A stretch of 22,776 nt of DNA, from positions 1 through 22,776 of the forward strand of contig CAXKVR010000637.1 of NCBI GenBank assembly GCA_964058845.1. Reading direction: 5' to 3'. Below, piece by piece: positions 1 through 8,828 of this stretch. The stretch comes from Carex sylvatica (lineage: Eukaryota > Streptophyta > Magnoliopsida > Poales > Cyperaceae). A program made the position numbers and the translations under genes. Under the pieces are notes generated by a model. It did no database searches. It was given only the letters and a program-made list of their open reading frames with translations, and was not told the origin of the DNA. Each line of letters opens with the position of its first letter. The stretch's first letter is position 1.

Positions 1-357
1 GAAGCCGAGCTGTTGTAGCTTGGCAATGTTTGGTCTCAAGTTCTTCTCCACATGGGAGCAAAGGAAGCGAGCATCCTGGGACACGGCCGTCTTAATGTCC
101 GACTCGCTTATGCCAATTTCTCTCAGGAACCGGAGTACCACATCGGGTTTATCAAAAGACTTGAGGTGGTGGATATGCTTGGATGCTTTGAGTGCCTTTC
201 CAGAGGAAAGACCGAAGGATTGGACGAGGTATTGTACAGCTAACGCTTGAAGGGGATTTGGATTTGGGGGCGAGGCGAGTGCTGTGGTCCGAATCTGATT
301 GAGGCAATGAATATGAATATGAATTCTCCCCACAAACAGATTCATAGAAATAGCCAT
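1..357 (-). CDS. mTERF family protein, 5' part of tandem copy (cut by window edge)
   Basis: Reading from ATG at 357 to the window edge gives 119 uninterrupted codons (MAISMNLFVGRIH...). The protein is nearly collinear with the N-terminal third of the complete mTERF gene at 2778-3932, including LRFLREIGISE and PNIAKLQQLGF. mTERF proteins are helical-repeat, organelle-targeted nucleic-acid binders that influence mitochondrial or plastid transcription and RNA maturation. The basic, acid-poor N-terminus fits a transit peptide; the target compartment is inferred. Relative to its paralogue, this copy has an extra residue pair after Met1, an expanded HIHIH stretch, and lacks about 8 residues in the Ser/Pro-rich linker. 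No stop or frameshift is visible, so it may be functional, but two thirds lies outside the window. The start is supported by homology and an ACCATGG context. Confidence 0.85.
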   Translation of the reverse strand, partial: MAISMNLFVGRIHIHIHCLNQIRTTALASPPNPNPLQALAVQYLVQSFGLSSGKALKASKHIHHLKSFDKPDVVLRFLREIGISESDIKTAVSQDARFLCSHVEKNLRPNIAKLQQLGF

Positions 358-472
358 GGTCACTGAGCTGAGCTTGTAAATGTAAATTGAAAGGCGGGCG
401 TGCTGTGCCTGTGCTTGCGCCGCTGTTGGAGACGAAGAAACGAGCGGATAAAATTTCTTCTTGTATTGATAA

Positions 473-495
473 TGGGCTTTGGGCCTTTTCGGGCC
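473..495 (-). promoter_or_regulatory. Site II-like GGCCCA/AGCCCA cluster upstream of mTERF copy 1
   Basis: Read on the minus strand, this has GGCCC, GGCCCA and AGCCCA in close succession, about 115-140 bp upstream of the ATG at 357. TGGGCY (site II) elements are known TCP-factor sites common in promoters of plant organelle-biogenesis genes, which suits an mTERF gene. The same block is kept upstream of the second copy at 4113-4125. The regulatory role is inferred. Confidence 0.5.
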
Positions 496-548
496 AATAA
501 CATGTGATTATTTCTTTCATTTACCGACAGCGCATACATGAGAAAGAC

Positions 549-751
549 GGAGTCGGAGTAGGTCCGATGCCCATTGGACCTACTTTGGTTCGATGGGTGT
601 TGTGACCATCCAATTACATCAAGATTCGCGTACTCTGTATTAAAATCCGTGTGACATTTTATCAATTTCCGTGCGCATAGATCTTAATGCTGATCGTACG
701 GTGATCGAACCTAAAAGTAGGTCCAATGGGCATCGGACCTACTCCTATCTC
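549..751. mobile_element. Mutator-like MITE (203 bp) with 9-bp target duplication
   Basis: Terminal inverted repeats of about 40 bp lie at 555-594 and 704-745. A 26-bp core (559-584 and 718-743) is a perfect inverted match. The element is flanked by a perfect 9-bp direct repeat GAGAAAGAC at 540-548 and 752-760. A 9-bp duplication and long inverted ends are typical of non-autonomous Mutator-like elements. No coding capacity. It sits just upstream of the mTERF copy 1 promoter. Confidence 0.8.
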
Positions 752-1721
752 GAGAAAGACTGGATTTCTTCACCCCCTCTTCCCAAATGGCATGTGAGCA
801 AGCGCAACCAGGTGTGAAATAAGGGAGACTAAAGAAACTTTTTGTTGCTGTGGTGCAGTGCGAAAAGGAAAATCAAAGGACCGAGACAGTTCGGTTTAAA
901 TAGGTTTAAATTTCAGTCCAACTGAACAAGCTGAAATTATTTCGGTTTGTTCAATTCGGTTGTAATTTGGTTTGAAATTTTAGTTTGATCAGTTTGATTT
1001 TATTTTTACAAATTGAATAAAATTTTAGTTTGTCTATTTTAATTTGATTCAAAGTGAACCGACCGTTTGACACTGTTCCTTATTTTCCTTTGTAATTTTG
1101 CCAGAATTGTTCTATTTGATAATTCTTCCCCAAAGCCTGTAAAGAGATGGCATTACATATATCTATAAATGAATAAATGCTTGGTACAATCAAATCTAAT
1201 TTTCTTGATTTCAGTCAACTCAAAGTCAACATTTTTATTAAATTGGACAGTTTCTGAATAATAGCAGAGGATGTCTTTAAATTCTTTTACTTCTATATTG
1301 TGTTTATTACATAGCAAGCTTTCTTAAAACATAAAATAAGACTAGAAATGATCTAACAATAAAGAATGAACTAAAAGGTAAAAAAGTTTCTTCAAAATTC
1401 ACTAAATCACAAATTGAATCTGATTTGGATTTTTCTTTTTTAATATTAGCATTTGGATTGTATGGTTTTCAGATTCTAAAGTTGATAAGAAGGTTTATTA
1501 ACATGTCCTCAAGGATTCTAAGGACCTTCTTGGATCAAATATGCATAAGAATGTGAATTTTCATTTCAGTCAACACATAGGTTGACTTTTATTCAATTTT
1601 GGCAGCACTAGTCTAATCAGGTCATGATTCCTAATATATTGAGCTAAAAATTCTAGAAAATTTAGATTAAGTGCAGTTAACTATTTTCTATACACTTTAG
1701 AGATTTCAAATCAAAATTCAA
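752..1721. other. AT-rich intergenic stretch, no gene seen
   Basis: I find no coding signal. The part at about 880-1080 is rich in TTCGGTTT and GTTTGATT motifs and ends in GAACCGACCGTTTGACACTG, which resembles a decayed end of an hAT-like MITE. The left end is too degraded to define. The rest is AT-rich and unremarkable. Confidence 0.4.
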
Positions 1722-2112
1722 GAGAAGGGTTCAAATGCCTCCATTTTAAAAAACTTTAATGACTCAAATTTCAAACTTAAAGTCAAAATAAAATTGTTGG
1801 ATACAATCTACATCATTTTATCTATGCACTTGTAAAAAATTATAATATTCCAACTTTATTTTGATTGTCATCAAGAGCTTGTTAAAATGTACTAACATGA
1901 ATAATTTAGAGGCGTTGATTTTTCAACTTATTGATTCACATAGAAGCAAAATTGAAATGTAATAATCTTTTATGAGCACATAGAGAAAATAACATAGATC
2001 ACATCCAATGGTTTTATTTTGGACTTTTAAGTTTTATAATTTAAGCTATTAAAAATTTTAAAAATGGAGGCACGATAGAGGTACAAAAAAAAGAGGCATT
2101 TGAATCCTCCTC
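1722..2112. mobile_element. Long-arm foldback MITE (391 bp)
   Basis: Both ends match in inverted orientation (GAGAAGGGTTCAAATGCCTC against GAGGAGGATTCAAATGCCTC). Similarity continues with gaps inward for well over 100 bp, leaving a small central loop. An 8-bp direct repeat AAATTCAA abuts both ends (1714-1721 and 2113-2120). The termini resemble those of the elements ending at 19871 and 21240. Non-coding. Assignment to the Mutator superfamily is inferred from the family resemblance. Confidence 0.7.
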
Positions 2113-2451
2113 AAATTCAAATGGACTTAAGAAATAAAAATTATTTTCTACATTGAACAAAATTTGCCCCTATGTGAAATTTTTGAGATTTCTAACCTTG
2201 CTTGTACAGTTTATTAGGAAACAAAGAAAAGCAGCAAGGACAACACCTTGGATCATGGTAAATTAACACACAAACTGACATTAGTAACACTAATTAACTC
2301 AGAAAACAAATGAAAAGATATATAATTGCATACGTGACCCATGCATGGTTTTCATGATGGCATCCGAATGGAGAATGACACCACAATTTTCATAAATATC
2401 TCAATAAATTAGTGCAAATTATTTTCATACTTATATTGAGTATGGACTATG

Positions 2452-2570
2452 GAGCGAGGCTATAATAGTATGCACAGTGCACATTGGTCTGTACTGTGGA
2501 ATCTTTGGATCAATTTTTCCGTTTATAAAGTTCAAATTATAATTAACCAATCGGCATCTTTGATATGTTA
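2452..2570. repeat. Half copy of a foldback MITE
   Basis: The run GCGAGGCTATAATAGTATGC, followed by a CAGTGCAC motif and a GGTCTGTACTGTGGA block, matches the left arm of the MITE in the esterase intron (from about 7091). No matching inverted right arm is visible nearby. I read it as a truncated copy. The flanks at 2121-2451 and 2571-2777 are AT-rich with nothing recognisable. Confidence 0.4.
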
Positions 2571-2777
2571 CAAACACCCAGCCAATTAAAAATATCAGTG
2601 ACATCAATAAATCTAAAAAAAATTAATGGTTGATAATTTGATATCCATTTTACTAATCATTACAAAGTCACACTTACCGAAAGAGAATAAATGAAAGGTA
2701 ATAGAAAAATCTAACCCTGTGAAATTAAAATGCAGTATGTAAGGCTGCACGAAAGTCAACTGGAGATACTCTTAAAA

Positions 2778-3932
2778 CTATTCAACAGTACCCCCAATTT
2801 TCCCAGTAGAAGCATCAGCATAAGCTCGGTGGAGACCAGGAATAGCAATTTCATATGGCATAACATATTTCTTGACAAACTCCTCATCACTTGGCTTCAT
2901 GAAATTAACAAATTTACGATTTGCCACAGCAAGTCCTTTCGACATGAGAAGCTTTCTAACAATATTCCGGGGAATCAGCCTGTTCTCTAAGCTGTACATG
3001 AGCAAAACTGGATTTTGCACCACATCAATCTTATCACAACCAACTTCCTTTATTAGGTATTCCATTTTTCTGCGTACAAGCTTTTCTGGGAATCCCAACA
3101 ATGTAGGAGTTTTACTAATCATATGTGCTACCTCCTCCTGTGAAATCCCGAGACTTGTCAAGTTATCTAGTTTTGCATCTATAGTGCATTGCTTCTGATA
3201 ACTGACCTCTAATAATGCATAGACAAAATTTGCTGATGAACGAGCAATGCCTAATTTCTCAACCCTCTCAACTTGCATATTGAAATAATCAGCCCTAGAT
3301 GAGATCAATCTAGGTACTGACTTCAATAGCCGGGTAATTTGACGAGGAGATGAACCGCATTGCTCCCGAAGAAAAGATATCTTGGGTATGATCGCCTTTT
3401 CCAAGCTATTACGCAAAAGTGATGAATACATAGTGGATTTCAATATCACAGAAAGATTGTCAACCGATCCAAGGACCCCAATGAAGAAGTCAATCTTTCG
3501 CACCAAATTGACCCGAAAATTATAAGGGTTGTTCGCAATGAAACATGAGATGTCTTGGATAGAGAAGCCGAGTTGTTGTAGCTTGGCAATGTTTGGTCTC
3601 ATGTTCTTCTCTATTTGGGAGCAAAGGATGCGAGGATCCCGGGACACGGCGGTCTTTATGTCCGCCTCGCTTATGCCAATTTCTCTCAGGAACCGGAGCA
3701 CTTCGTCAGCTTTATCGAAGGATTTGAGGTGGTGGACATATTTGGAAGCTTTGAGTGCCTTTTCAGAGGAAAGACCGCAGGATTGGACGAGGTATTGTAC
3801 AGCTAAAGCTTGAGGGGGATTTGGATTTGGATTTGGGAGCGAGGCTTGAGTTGAGGAGAAGGCGAGTACTGTGGTTCGAATCTGATTGAGGCAATGACAA
3901 TGAATTCTCCCCACAAATAGATTCATAGACAT
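2778..3932 (-). CDS. mTERF family protein, organelle-targeted, single exon
   Basis: A 384-residue single-exon gene ending in TAG at 2780-2778. Family: helical-repeat transcription termination factor-like proteins acting in plant mitochondria or plastids, where members affect transcription, splicing or ribosome function. The sequence shows an N-terminal basic, Ser/Pro-rich presequence (about residues 1-45), then successive mTERF motifs of about 30-35 residues with the usual Leu-rich plus Pro pattern: ...RDPRILCSQIEKNMRPNIAKL, ...SVPRLI, ...KTPTLLGFPEKL, ...QNPVLLMYSLENRLIPR. The C-terminus FVKKYVMPYEIAIPGLHRAY is typical of plant members. I chose ATG at 3932: the two codons upstream begin with GTG, and the paralogue's ATG at 357 aligns here. 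The length is normal for the single-exon plant subgroup. The exact orthologue and organelle are not determined. Confidence 0.93.
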   Translation of the reverse strand: MSMNLFVGRIHCHCLNQIRTTVLAFSSTQASLPNPNPNPPQALAVQYLVQSCGLSSEKALKASKYVHHLKSFDKADEVLRFLREIGISEADIKTAVSRDPRILCSQIEKNMRPNIAKLQQLGFSIQDISCFIANNPYNFRVNLVRKIDFFIGVLGSVDNLSVILKSTMYSSLLRNSLEKAIIPKISFLREQCGSSPRQITRLLKSVPRLISSRADYFNMQVERVEKLGIARSSANFVYALLEVSYQKQCTIDAKLDNLTSLGISQEEVAHMISKTPTLLGFPEKLVRRKMEYLIKEVGCDKIDVVQNPVLLMYSLENRLIPRNIVRKLLMSKGLAVANRKFVNFMKPSDEEFVKKYVMPYEIAIPGLHRAYADASTGKIGGTVE

Positions 3933-4112
3933 TGTCACTGAGCTGAGGTTGTAAATTGAAAGGCGGCTGTGCTATGCAGCTGTTGGAGACGAAGAAACGA
4001 GCGGATAATATCAAGCTTCTGCGTCTGGGAAGACAAATTTCTTCTGTGCAAATAGAAGGCCGTAACCAAATTTCAGGTAGTGAAATTTCCTGTTCTCCCT
4101 TTCCCTTGATAA

Positions 4113-4125
4113 TGGGCTTGGGGCC
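4113..4125 (-). promoter_or_regulatory. Site II-like GGCCCC/AGCCCA block upstream of mTERF copy 2
   Basis: On the minus strand, GGCCCCAAGCCCATTATCAA lies about 180 bp upstream of the ATG at 3932. It is homologous to the block at 473-495 before copy 1. Between this block and the ATG, copy 2 carries about 75 bp (roughly 4025-4105) that copy 1 lacks, so promoter-to-start spacing differs between the paralogues. The flanking GTGATTA motif is also conserved in both. Confidence 0.5.
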
Positions 4126-4149
4126 TTTTCAAGCCTTTAACGTGTGATT

Positions 4150-4829
4150 AAAGCTGTAGCTGCATCTATCTCATTTCTCTTTATTGCAAAAAAATAATCA
4201 TTTCTCACTTCTGTACTATCTTTTTTCGTTACAAGTTAAAAAGAACGGTTCAGATCTAGTAATTGTAAAAGATTTCCTTATCAGGTATTGGAGAGGATGT
4301 GAATTCAGTTCTGGAATATTGTCATTTTTTTTTTTTGAAATAAAATGACATTCGTCATGTGCTGGCAGAATTTCTGACAGCTCTATACTGGTATTATAAT
4401 GAAATAAATTGGTAATATTGTCGAAGCAATATGAACTATGTTAATACTTAATCCTATTTTACATCTTTGAAAAATGCAGATAACAATCCTATCTTTGAAA
4501 AATGCACTATAAGTACAATTAACATTGATTCCAGTTTATAACTTTTCATACATTACATTTAGAGCCTCTCTCATTCAATGTTACAAAATTAGTCTGTTAT
4601 ACAAAATTTTCATGTAATTCCTTCAATCTTCCACTAAAATAGTATATACAGTACAGTATCAAATTTACCTTCTTATGACCCTACCATGAAGAAACGACAA
4701 AAGAGGATGTAGGGTGAAGCAAAATTGGTGGAGACGAAGGCGCTTGGGACAGAATTCGGAAAGACAGAGAGCTAATATATATCCAATTTAGACTGCAAAC
4801 CCATTAATCAAGAGATCGGTGTAAAATTT
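4150..4829. other. Intergenic, AT-rich
   Basis: No gene signal. A short tandem duplication is present: ATCTTTGAAAAATGCA occurs at 4463 and 4491 (period 28), each preceded by AATCCTAT. A T-run of about 13 begins near 4326. The rest is ordinary low-complexity sequence. Confidence 0.5.
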
Positions 4830-5019
4830 GGAAATAAATATGCTGTGATTCTCAAAAGAATTACAGAACGCTGCTTTGTCAAATTCACCCCTTTATTTTT
4901 TAAATGCACAAATTTCAAAATATGTTATTTTATATATACAAATCTCAAAATAAATGAATAGATAGATGTGGAAAAGTAGGGTCACGTGATTTCTCAAGAA
5001 TCACAGCAAATTTGTTTCC
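4830..5019. mobile_element. Mutator-like MITE (190 bp) with 9-bp target duplication
   Basis: The ends are inverted matches: GGAAATAAATATGCTGTGAT on the left and GGAAACAAATTTGCTGTGAT read from the right. They are followed by imperfect pairing through the CTCAAAAGAATTAC region. A perfect 9-bp repeat GTAAAATTT flanks the element (4821-4829 and 5020-5028). Non-coding, with an AT-rich interior. Confidence 0.78.
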
Positions 5020-5878
5020 GTAAAATTTGGACTGTCTATCGGACGAGTGGGTCCGATAGGTATCGCACGTCGTTCTTTTTAACTTGGCACGAATCTCAAA
5101 ATCCAATAATACTGCTCCTGCCCTAGTCCGAATCTCAAAGTGATGAGGCCCACTATCTGCGGCACTGGAGAGGAGTTGAATCCACCTCGGAGGCCCCCCC
5201 CCCCCCCCCCTCTCCCAGTTAAAAATAAATTAACGACCATCACATACTTTTCTCGGACCCCACCCATCAGCTTCACCTTCTATTTCTGCCTCCGACCTTT
5301 TTCTTAAAAGAGAAAAAAAAAACAACGGAATCAGAAAATTGAGGACGAATAGAAGGTAGGAGAAGGGAATAAGGGAATCAAAAAGGTAAACACGCATCAC
5401 ATACTTTAAACGGAATCAGGGACGAAGATAAGGAATCAAAAAAACAACCATCACATACTTTACCAGCATAAGATATTTATGGAACTTTTAAAGGTAAACA
5501 CGCATATTTTTTGCTTGTTAGTTACGAGTTACGACAATCAGTCAATGACCCAATCTCCCTACTAGATTTTCTCCAAAGATTTCGGTCAAATTTTATCCAA
5601 GCAGATCTATACCATCGGATCTGCATAAAGATTCGTGCTAGCAGTTTAGTACTTAATAAATTTAAAAGCCCCATGAATCTAAACCGTTCGCACGAACTTT
5701 GACAAAGATCAAACGGCGAATACCTTCAAAGCTTTATCCAAATCCCTTCGGACGAAATCCTCTCCACCCATCTCCCAACCAATCCCCGTTGACAATTATT
5801 AAGTACCTACTGAGGCACAGGCACGGGGTTTCCATTAACTCTGATTAGCTTCTGATTAGAGATAGATTAGCGAAAGGA
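5020..5878. other. Intergenic region upstream of the esterase gene
   Basis: No gene found. It holds a C17 homopolymer at 5194-5210 and a degenerate short direct repeat containing CATCACATACTTT at about 5238, 5396 and 5446. GGAATCAG and GGACGAA words nearby suggest a small local duplication. A stretch at about 5580-5760, with AGATTCGTGCTAGCAG and AAACCGTTCGCACGAAC, looks like other low-copy repeat text in this window. The promoter of the gene at 5879 must lie here, but I see no clear TATA box. Confidence 0.4.
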
Positions 5879-7590
5879 ATGGTGGGACCCAAGAGGCCAT
5901 TGATAGTGCTCTTTGGTTCGTCAATCGTACAGTACAGCTTCCGCCATGGCGGCTGGGGTGCTACTCTCGCCGATCTCTATTCTCGCCAGGTCTTCATCTA
6001 TCTTCTTCTCTGTTTCTTTTGATTTTCCTCTTCTCTCATTTTGTCTGATTTTGATTGAATGAAGGCTGATGTGGTGGTGCGAGGCTATGCTGGATGGAAT
6101 TCAAGGCAAGCGCTTCAGGTTCTTACCACTGTCTTTCCCAAGGTAAAGTTTTCCCTTCTTTTCCCTTCATAAGGGAAGAAGATCCAATTCATTGTTTGAA
6201 ATCAAATGCTTCAATCTAAGATCTTATGCTATGTAATTTTGTACTGAAATCAGGATTCACTGGTACAGCCTTCTCTAGTGATAGTTTATTTTGGTGGGAA
6301 TGATTCGTGTAAACAGCATCCCTACGGCTTGAGTCCACATGTGCCTCTGTCAGAATACAAGGAGAACATGCAACGGATCGGGCTTTACATCAGGGTATTT
6401 CTCACTTGATTTACCTATTCTCAATTTTCATTTTCTTTTGAAGCAAATTTTGTTATGTAGTTATAAGAGGTAGAGATTATTATTTCAATTATGGTTGGTG
6501 GTTTGTAGAATTTTAGCCCAAATTGAGAATTACTTGACTAGATGTCCAAAATTAGGAATTGCCTTATGTAGAATTTGTATAAATTCCAGCTTAATTGCAC
6601 ATTGAAATTGACAAACCTTTATTTGGGATTAAACTAATTCTTGTTGAGTGCATTTCTTTTTCTGACACATAATCAACTCTACAAAACAAACACTATGTTT
6701 CCTTTTATCTTGATTTGCATGTTTTTATGTGAATTGTATGCAGGGTTTATCTGAGACGACACGTGTAATTTTCCTTAGCTGCCCTCCGGTCAGTGAGAAA
6801 ATGCTCGTTGAATCAACAAGGTGATTTATCAAACTATAACCTATTATATACTTACACACTTTCAGTTTATTTCTTATATCATCACATAAGTGTGAAGCTA
6901 TTTAATTGATTTTTTTTTCCATTTGAATTAGGACAAATGAAGCATGTAGAGAATACTCTAATAGTTGTATAGAAATGTGCAATGAATTGAGTTGTACAGA
7001 CCCAAGCTTCAAAGTTATCAACATGTTTAGTTCAATACAAAAGTGCCGAGACTGGGCAGATACATGCTTTGTGTAAGTTAACATACATGAGTGAGGCTAT
7101 GGTACTATGCATAGCACATAATAGTCCGTACTATAGATCAATATTTTCATTTTCAAATTCCAAACAATCAATCTGTGAACTTGGATTTTTATTTAAAAAT
7201 GTACTTGGAGATCAAATTTTACATTTTTTAGAATTTTTTTTACTATTATTTTAGATAGGTAGAAACTCACTTGATCTAAAAAATTCTCAAAACATAAAAT
7301 TTAGTCAGCAAGTACATTTTCATAAGGAGATCACGATGAATGATTCAGATCAACTATTTGGACTTTAAAAATGACAATATATATTTTTTTTTTTTGCGTG
7401 TTGATAATATTTAAAAATTAACTGATGCAGAGAGGATGGAATACACTTCTCAGCAGTGGCAAGTGATATACTGGCAGCAGAGATATTGAAGGCGATATTT
7501 GAAGCGAAATGGGATCCTTCTCTGTATCTGGATAATCTCCAAATCGAGTTTGAAGATGTCATGTATCCTATCCAACCTCTCACGCAATAA
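5879..7590 (+). CDS. SGNH/GDSL esterase, CPRD49-like, six exons
   Basis: Exons 5879-5989, 6065-6142, 6254-6394, 6744-6820, 6932-7072 and 7431-7590 join in frame to 235 residues. All five introns are GT-AG (GTCTTC, GTAAAG, GTATTT, GTGATT and GTAAGT donors). The protein starts MVGPKRPLIVLFGSS, as in plant CPRD49-type esterases related to yeast isoamyl-acetate hydrolase. SGNH blocks in order: FGSS (nucleophile Ser15), block II RGYAGWN (Gly44/47), block III FGGND (Gly78, Asn79), block V DGIHFS (Asp185, His188). The expected role is hydrolysis of an ester; the natural substrate is unknown. No signal peptide is seen, so probably cytosolic. The C-terminal tail ends at PIQPLTQ, shorter than the roughly 250-residue relatives I recall. 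Intron 5 carries a MITE. Start context GGAATGG is acceptable. Confidence 0.92.
7085..7383. mobile_element. Foldback MITE inside intron 5 of the esterase
   Basis: Inner arms at about 7140-7250 and 7270-7380 are inverted matches: AAAATGTACTTGGAGATCAA on the left against AAAATGTACTTGCTGACTAA read from the right, plus the TTTAGAATTTTTT zone. The core resembles the MITEs at 9591, 19507 and 20870. The outermost left part (GTGAGGCTATGGTACTATGC) matches 2452 but has no clear right partner, so the ends are approximate. It lies wholly within the intron and should be spliced out. Confidence 0.6.
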
Positions 7591-7740
7591 GTCGATTAGT
7601 TGTCTATTTGCATCACTACCCCGCCCCCCTCCAAAAAAAATGAAGGAATTTTTTTTACAGTTGCTTCTCCCAAGGAAGGGGTAAATTATTATCTTATTGG
7701 GGTTTGTGGATAGATTATTGGTGCTTGAAAATATTGAAAT

Positions 7741-7746
7741 AATAAA
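7741..7746 (+). terminator. Putative poly(A) signal AATAAA for the esterase gene
   Basis: AATAAA lies about 150 nt after the TAA at 7588-7590, in an AT-rich region followed by T-rich sequence, a usual 3' UTR length for a plant gene. Plant signals are loose, so this is only a candidate. Confidence 0.4.
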
Positions 7747-8757
7747 TCAGATTTCAGCCTAGTTGTTGTTAGTGTTTTGTTTCTTTGACATTTTTTTATA
7801 TGTTTACAACAAGTTTTTTGTTTTTACAAGTTTGAAAAGACTTAATGTATGAGGTTTTCTGATAAGAAATTGCAAAAGGGGGATTTTGCTAAAAGTGCAA
7901 CATTAACTCCAGTAGTTCAATTTGCAAAGAGTAAAGAATACAATAACTCTAATTCAAACATATTCGAAAGCAGGTCTCAGTTGCTTTCCTTTACTTTTTT
8001 TTTCATATAAAGCACCTGTTCATGCACTTGGAATCAAATCAATCAGTATCATGCTTTTATATCTCAGGCATGGAAGAGGAAGAGTTTTATCAGCACCTCT
8101 CTTTCTTATTTTGATAAATTTTAAATTTTTGTCAGTGTCACTTTGGTGACTCTTTTTATCTATTATATTTTTACCAAATCAAGCCATACCTTCTTAATCC
8201 TACTTTCTACCCACTTTTGGAATACCAAGTATTTGTTAAAAATTGTGATGAAATTGAAAGAAAGATTCCATTGATTATTGTTCATGATTTTACAATCTCT
8301 AAATTATATTTATAATGTATACAAGGCTCAAAGAGCAGTTGCTGTTTTTTTTTTTTCGTATCTGGTAACATTGCTTTTATTCAGAAGAATAGGGTTTAAT
8401 TGGTAAAAGTTGCATTGGGTTTGTTAAATGCACCCAGAACTAGCATCTCCAACAGTATTGAATAAGCTTTGATTTGAATTCTTCAAGTTCTAAGAAGTTT
8501 TTACTCTTTGATTTAAATTTTTAATCTCGAGAACTAAAATAAGAGTTATGTTCATACTTTTATTCTAGAACAATAAAACTGGTGAAGAAATAAAGAAAAT
8601 TGAGAAGGCAACACATTATTTTGGTGAAGACTATTTAGATTAATATATATACTAATAAATTAATGCTTCTTCTTCTTCTCAAGGAATCAGAAATTTGTTG
8701 CTCTTTATTTTTTGTTCAATACTGGACGCTACATTTTATAGAACAATGTTGCTATGT
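7747..8757. other. Intergenic, between convergent genes
   Basis: This stretch separates the 3' ends of the plus-strand esterase and the minus-strand RING gene. I read the minus strand here for a missing RING2 exon and found no Cys-rich segment. Nothing else is recognisable beyond AT-rich sequence and T-runs. Confidence 0.5.
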
Positions 8758-8763
8758 TTTATT
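8758..8763 (-). terminator. Putative poly(A) signal AATAAA for the RING/IBR gene
   Basis: On the minus strand AATAAA falls about 65 nt beyond the TAA stop at 8831-8829. A nearby signal fits the last exon ending here and argues against a further downstream RING2 exon. Candidate only. Confidence 0.4.
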
Positions 8764-8828
8764 TAACTACAACAAACAAAAACAACCTGAAAAATGAAGA
8801 CAAAAAAAAACAAGTACTTGAATCTTAA

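Noticed and set aside
3529..3813. Plus-strand open frames opposite the mTERF gene, also at 20-250
   Set aside because: Shadows of the minus-strand mTERF coding sequence; kept in both copies only because the coding strand is conserved.
3874..3890. GGTTCGAATCT, a tRNA B-box-like word
   Set aside because: It lies inside the mTERF coding sequence with no tRNA fold around it.
5079..5276. 65-residue minus-strand open frame with Gly run
   Set aside because: The Gly run is the C17 homopolymer read in antisense; no other support.
7747..8828. Search for a missing RING2 exon on the minus strand
   Set aside because: No Cys/His-rich segment or suitable acceptor-flanked frame found.
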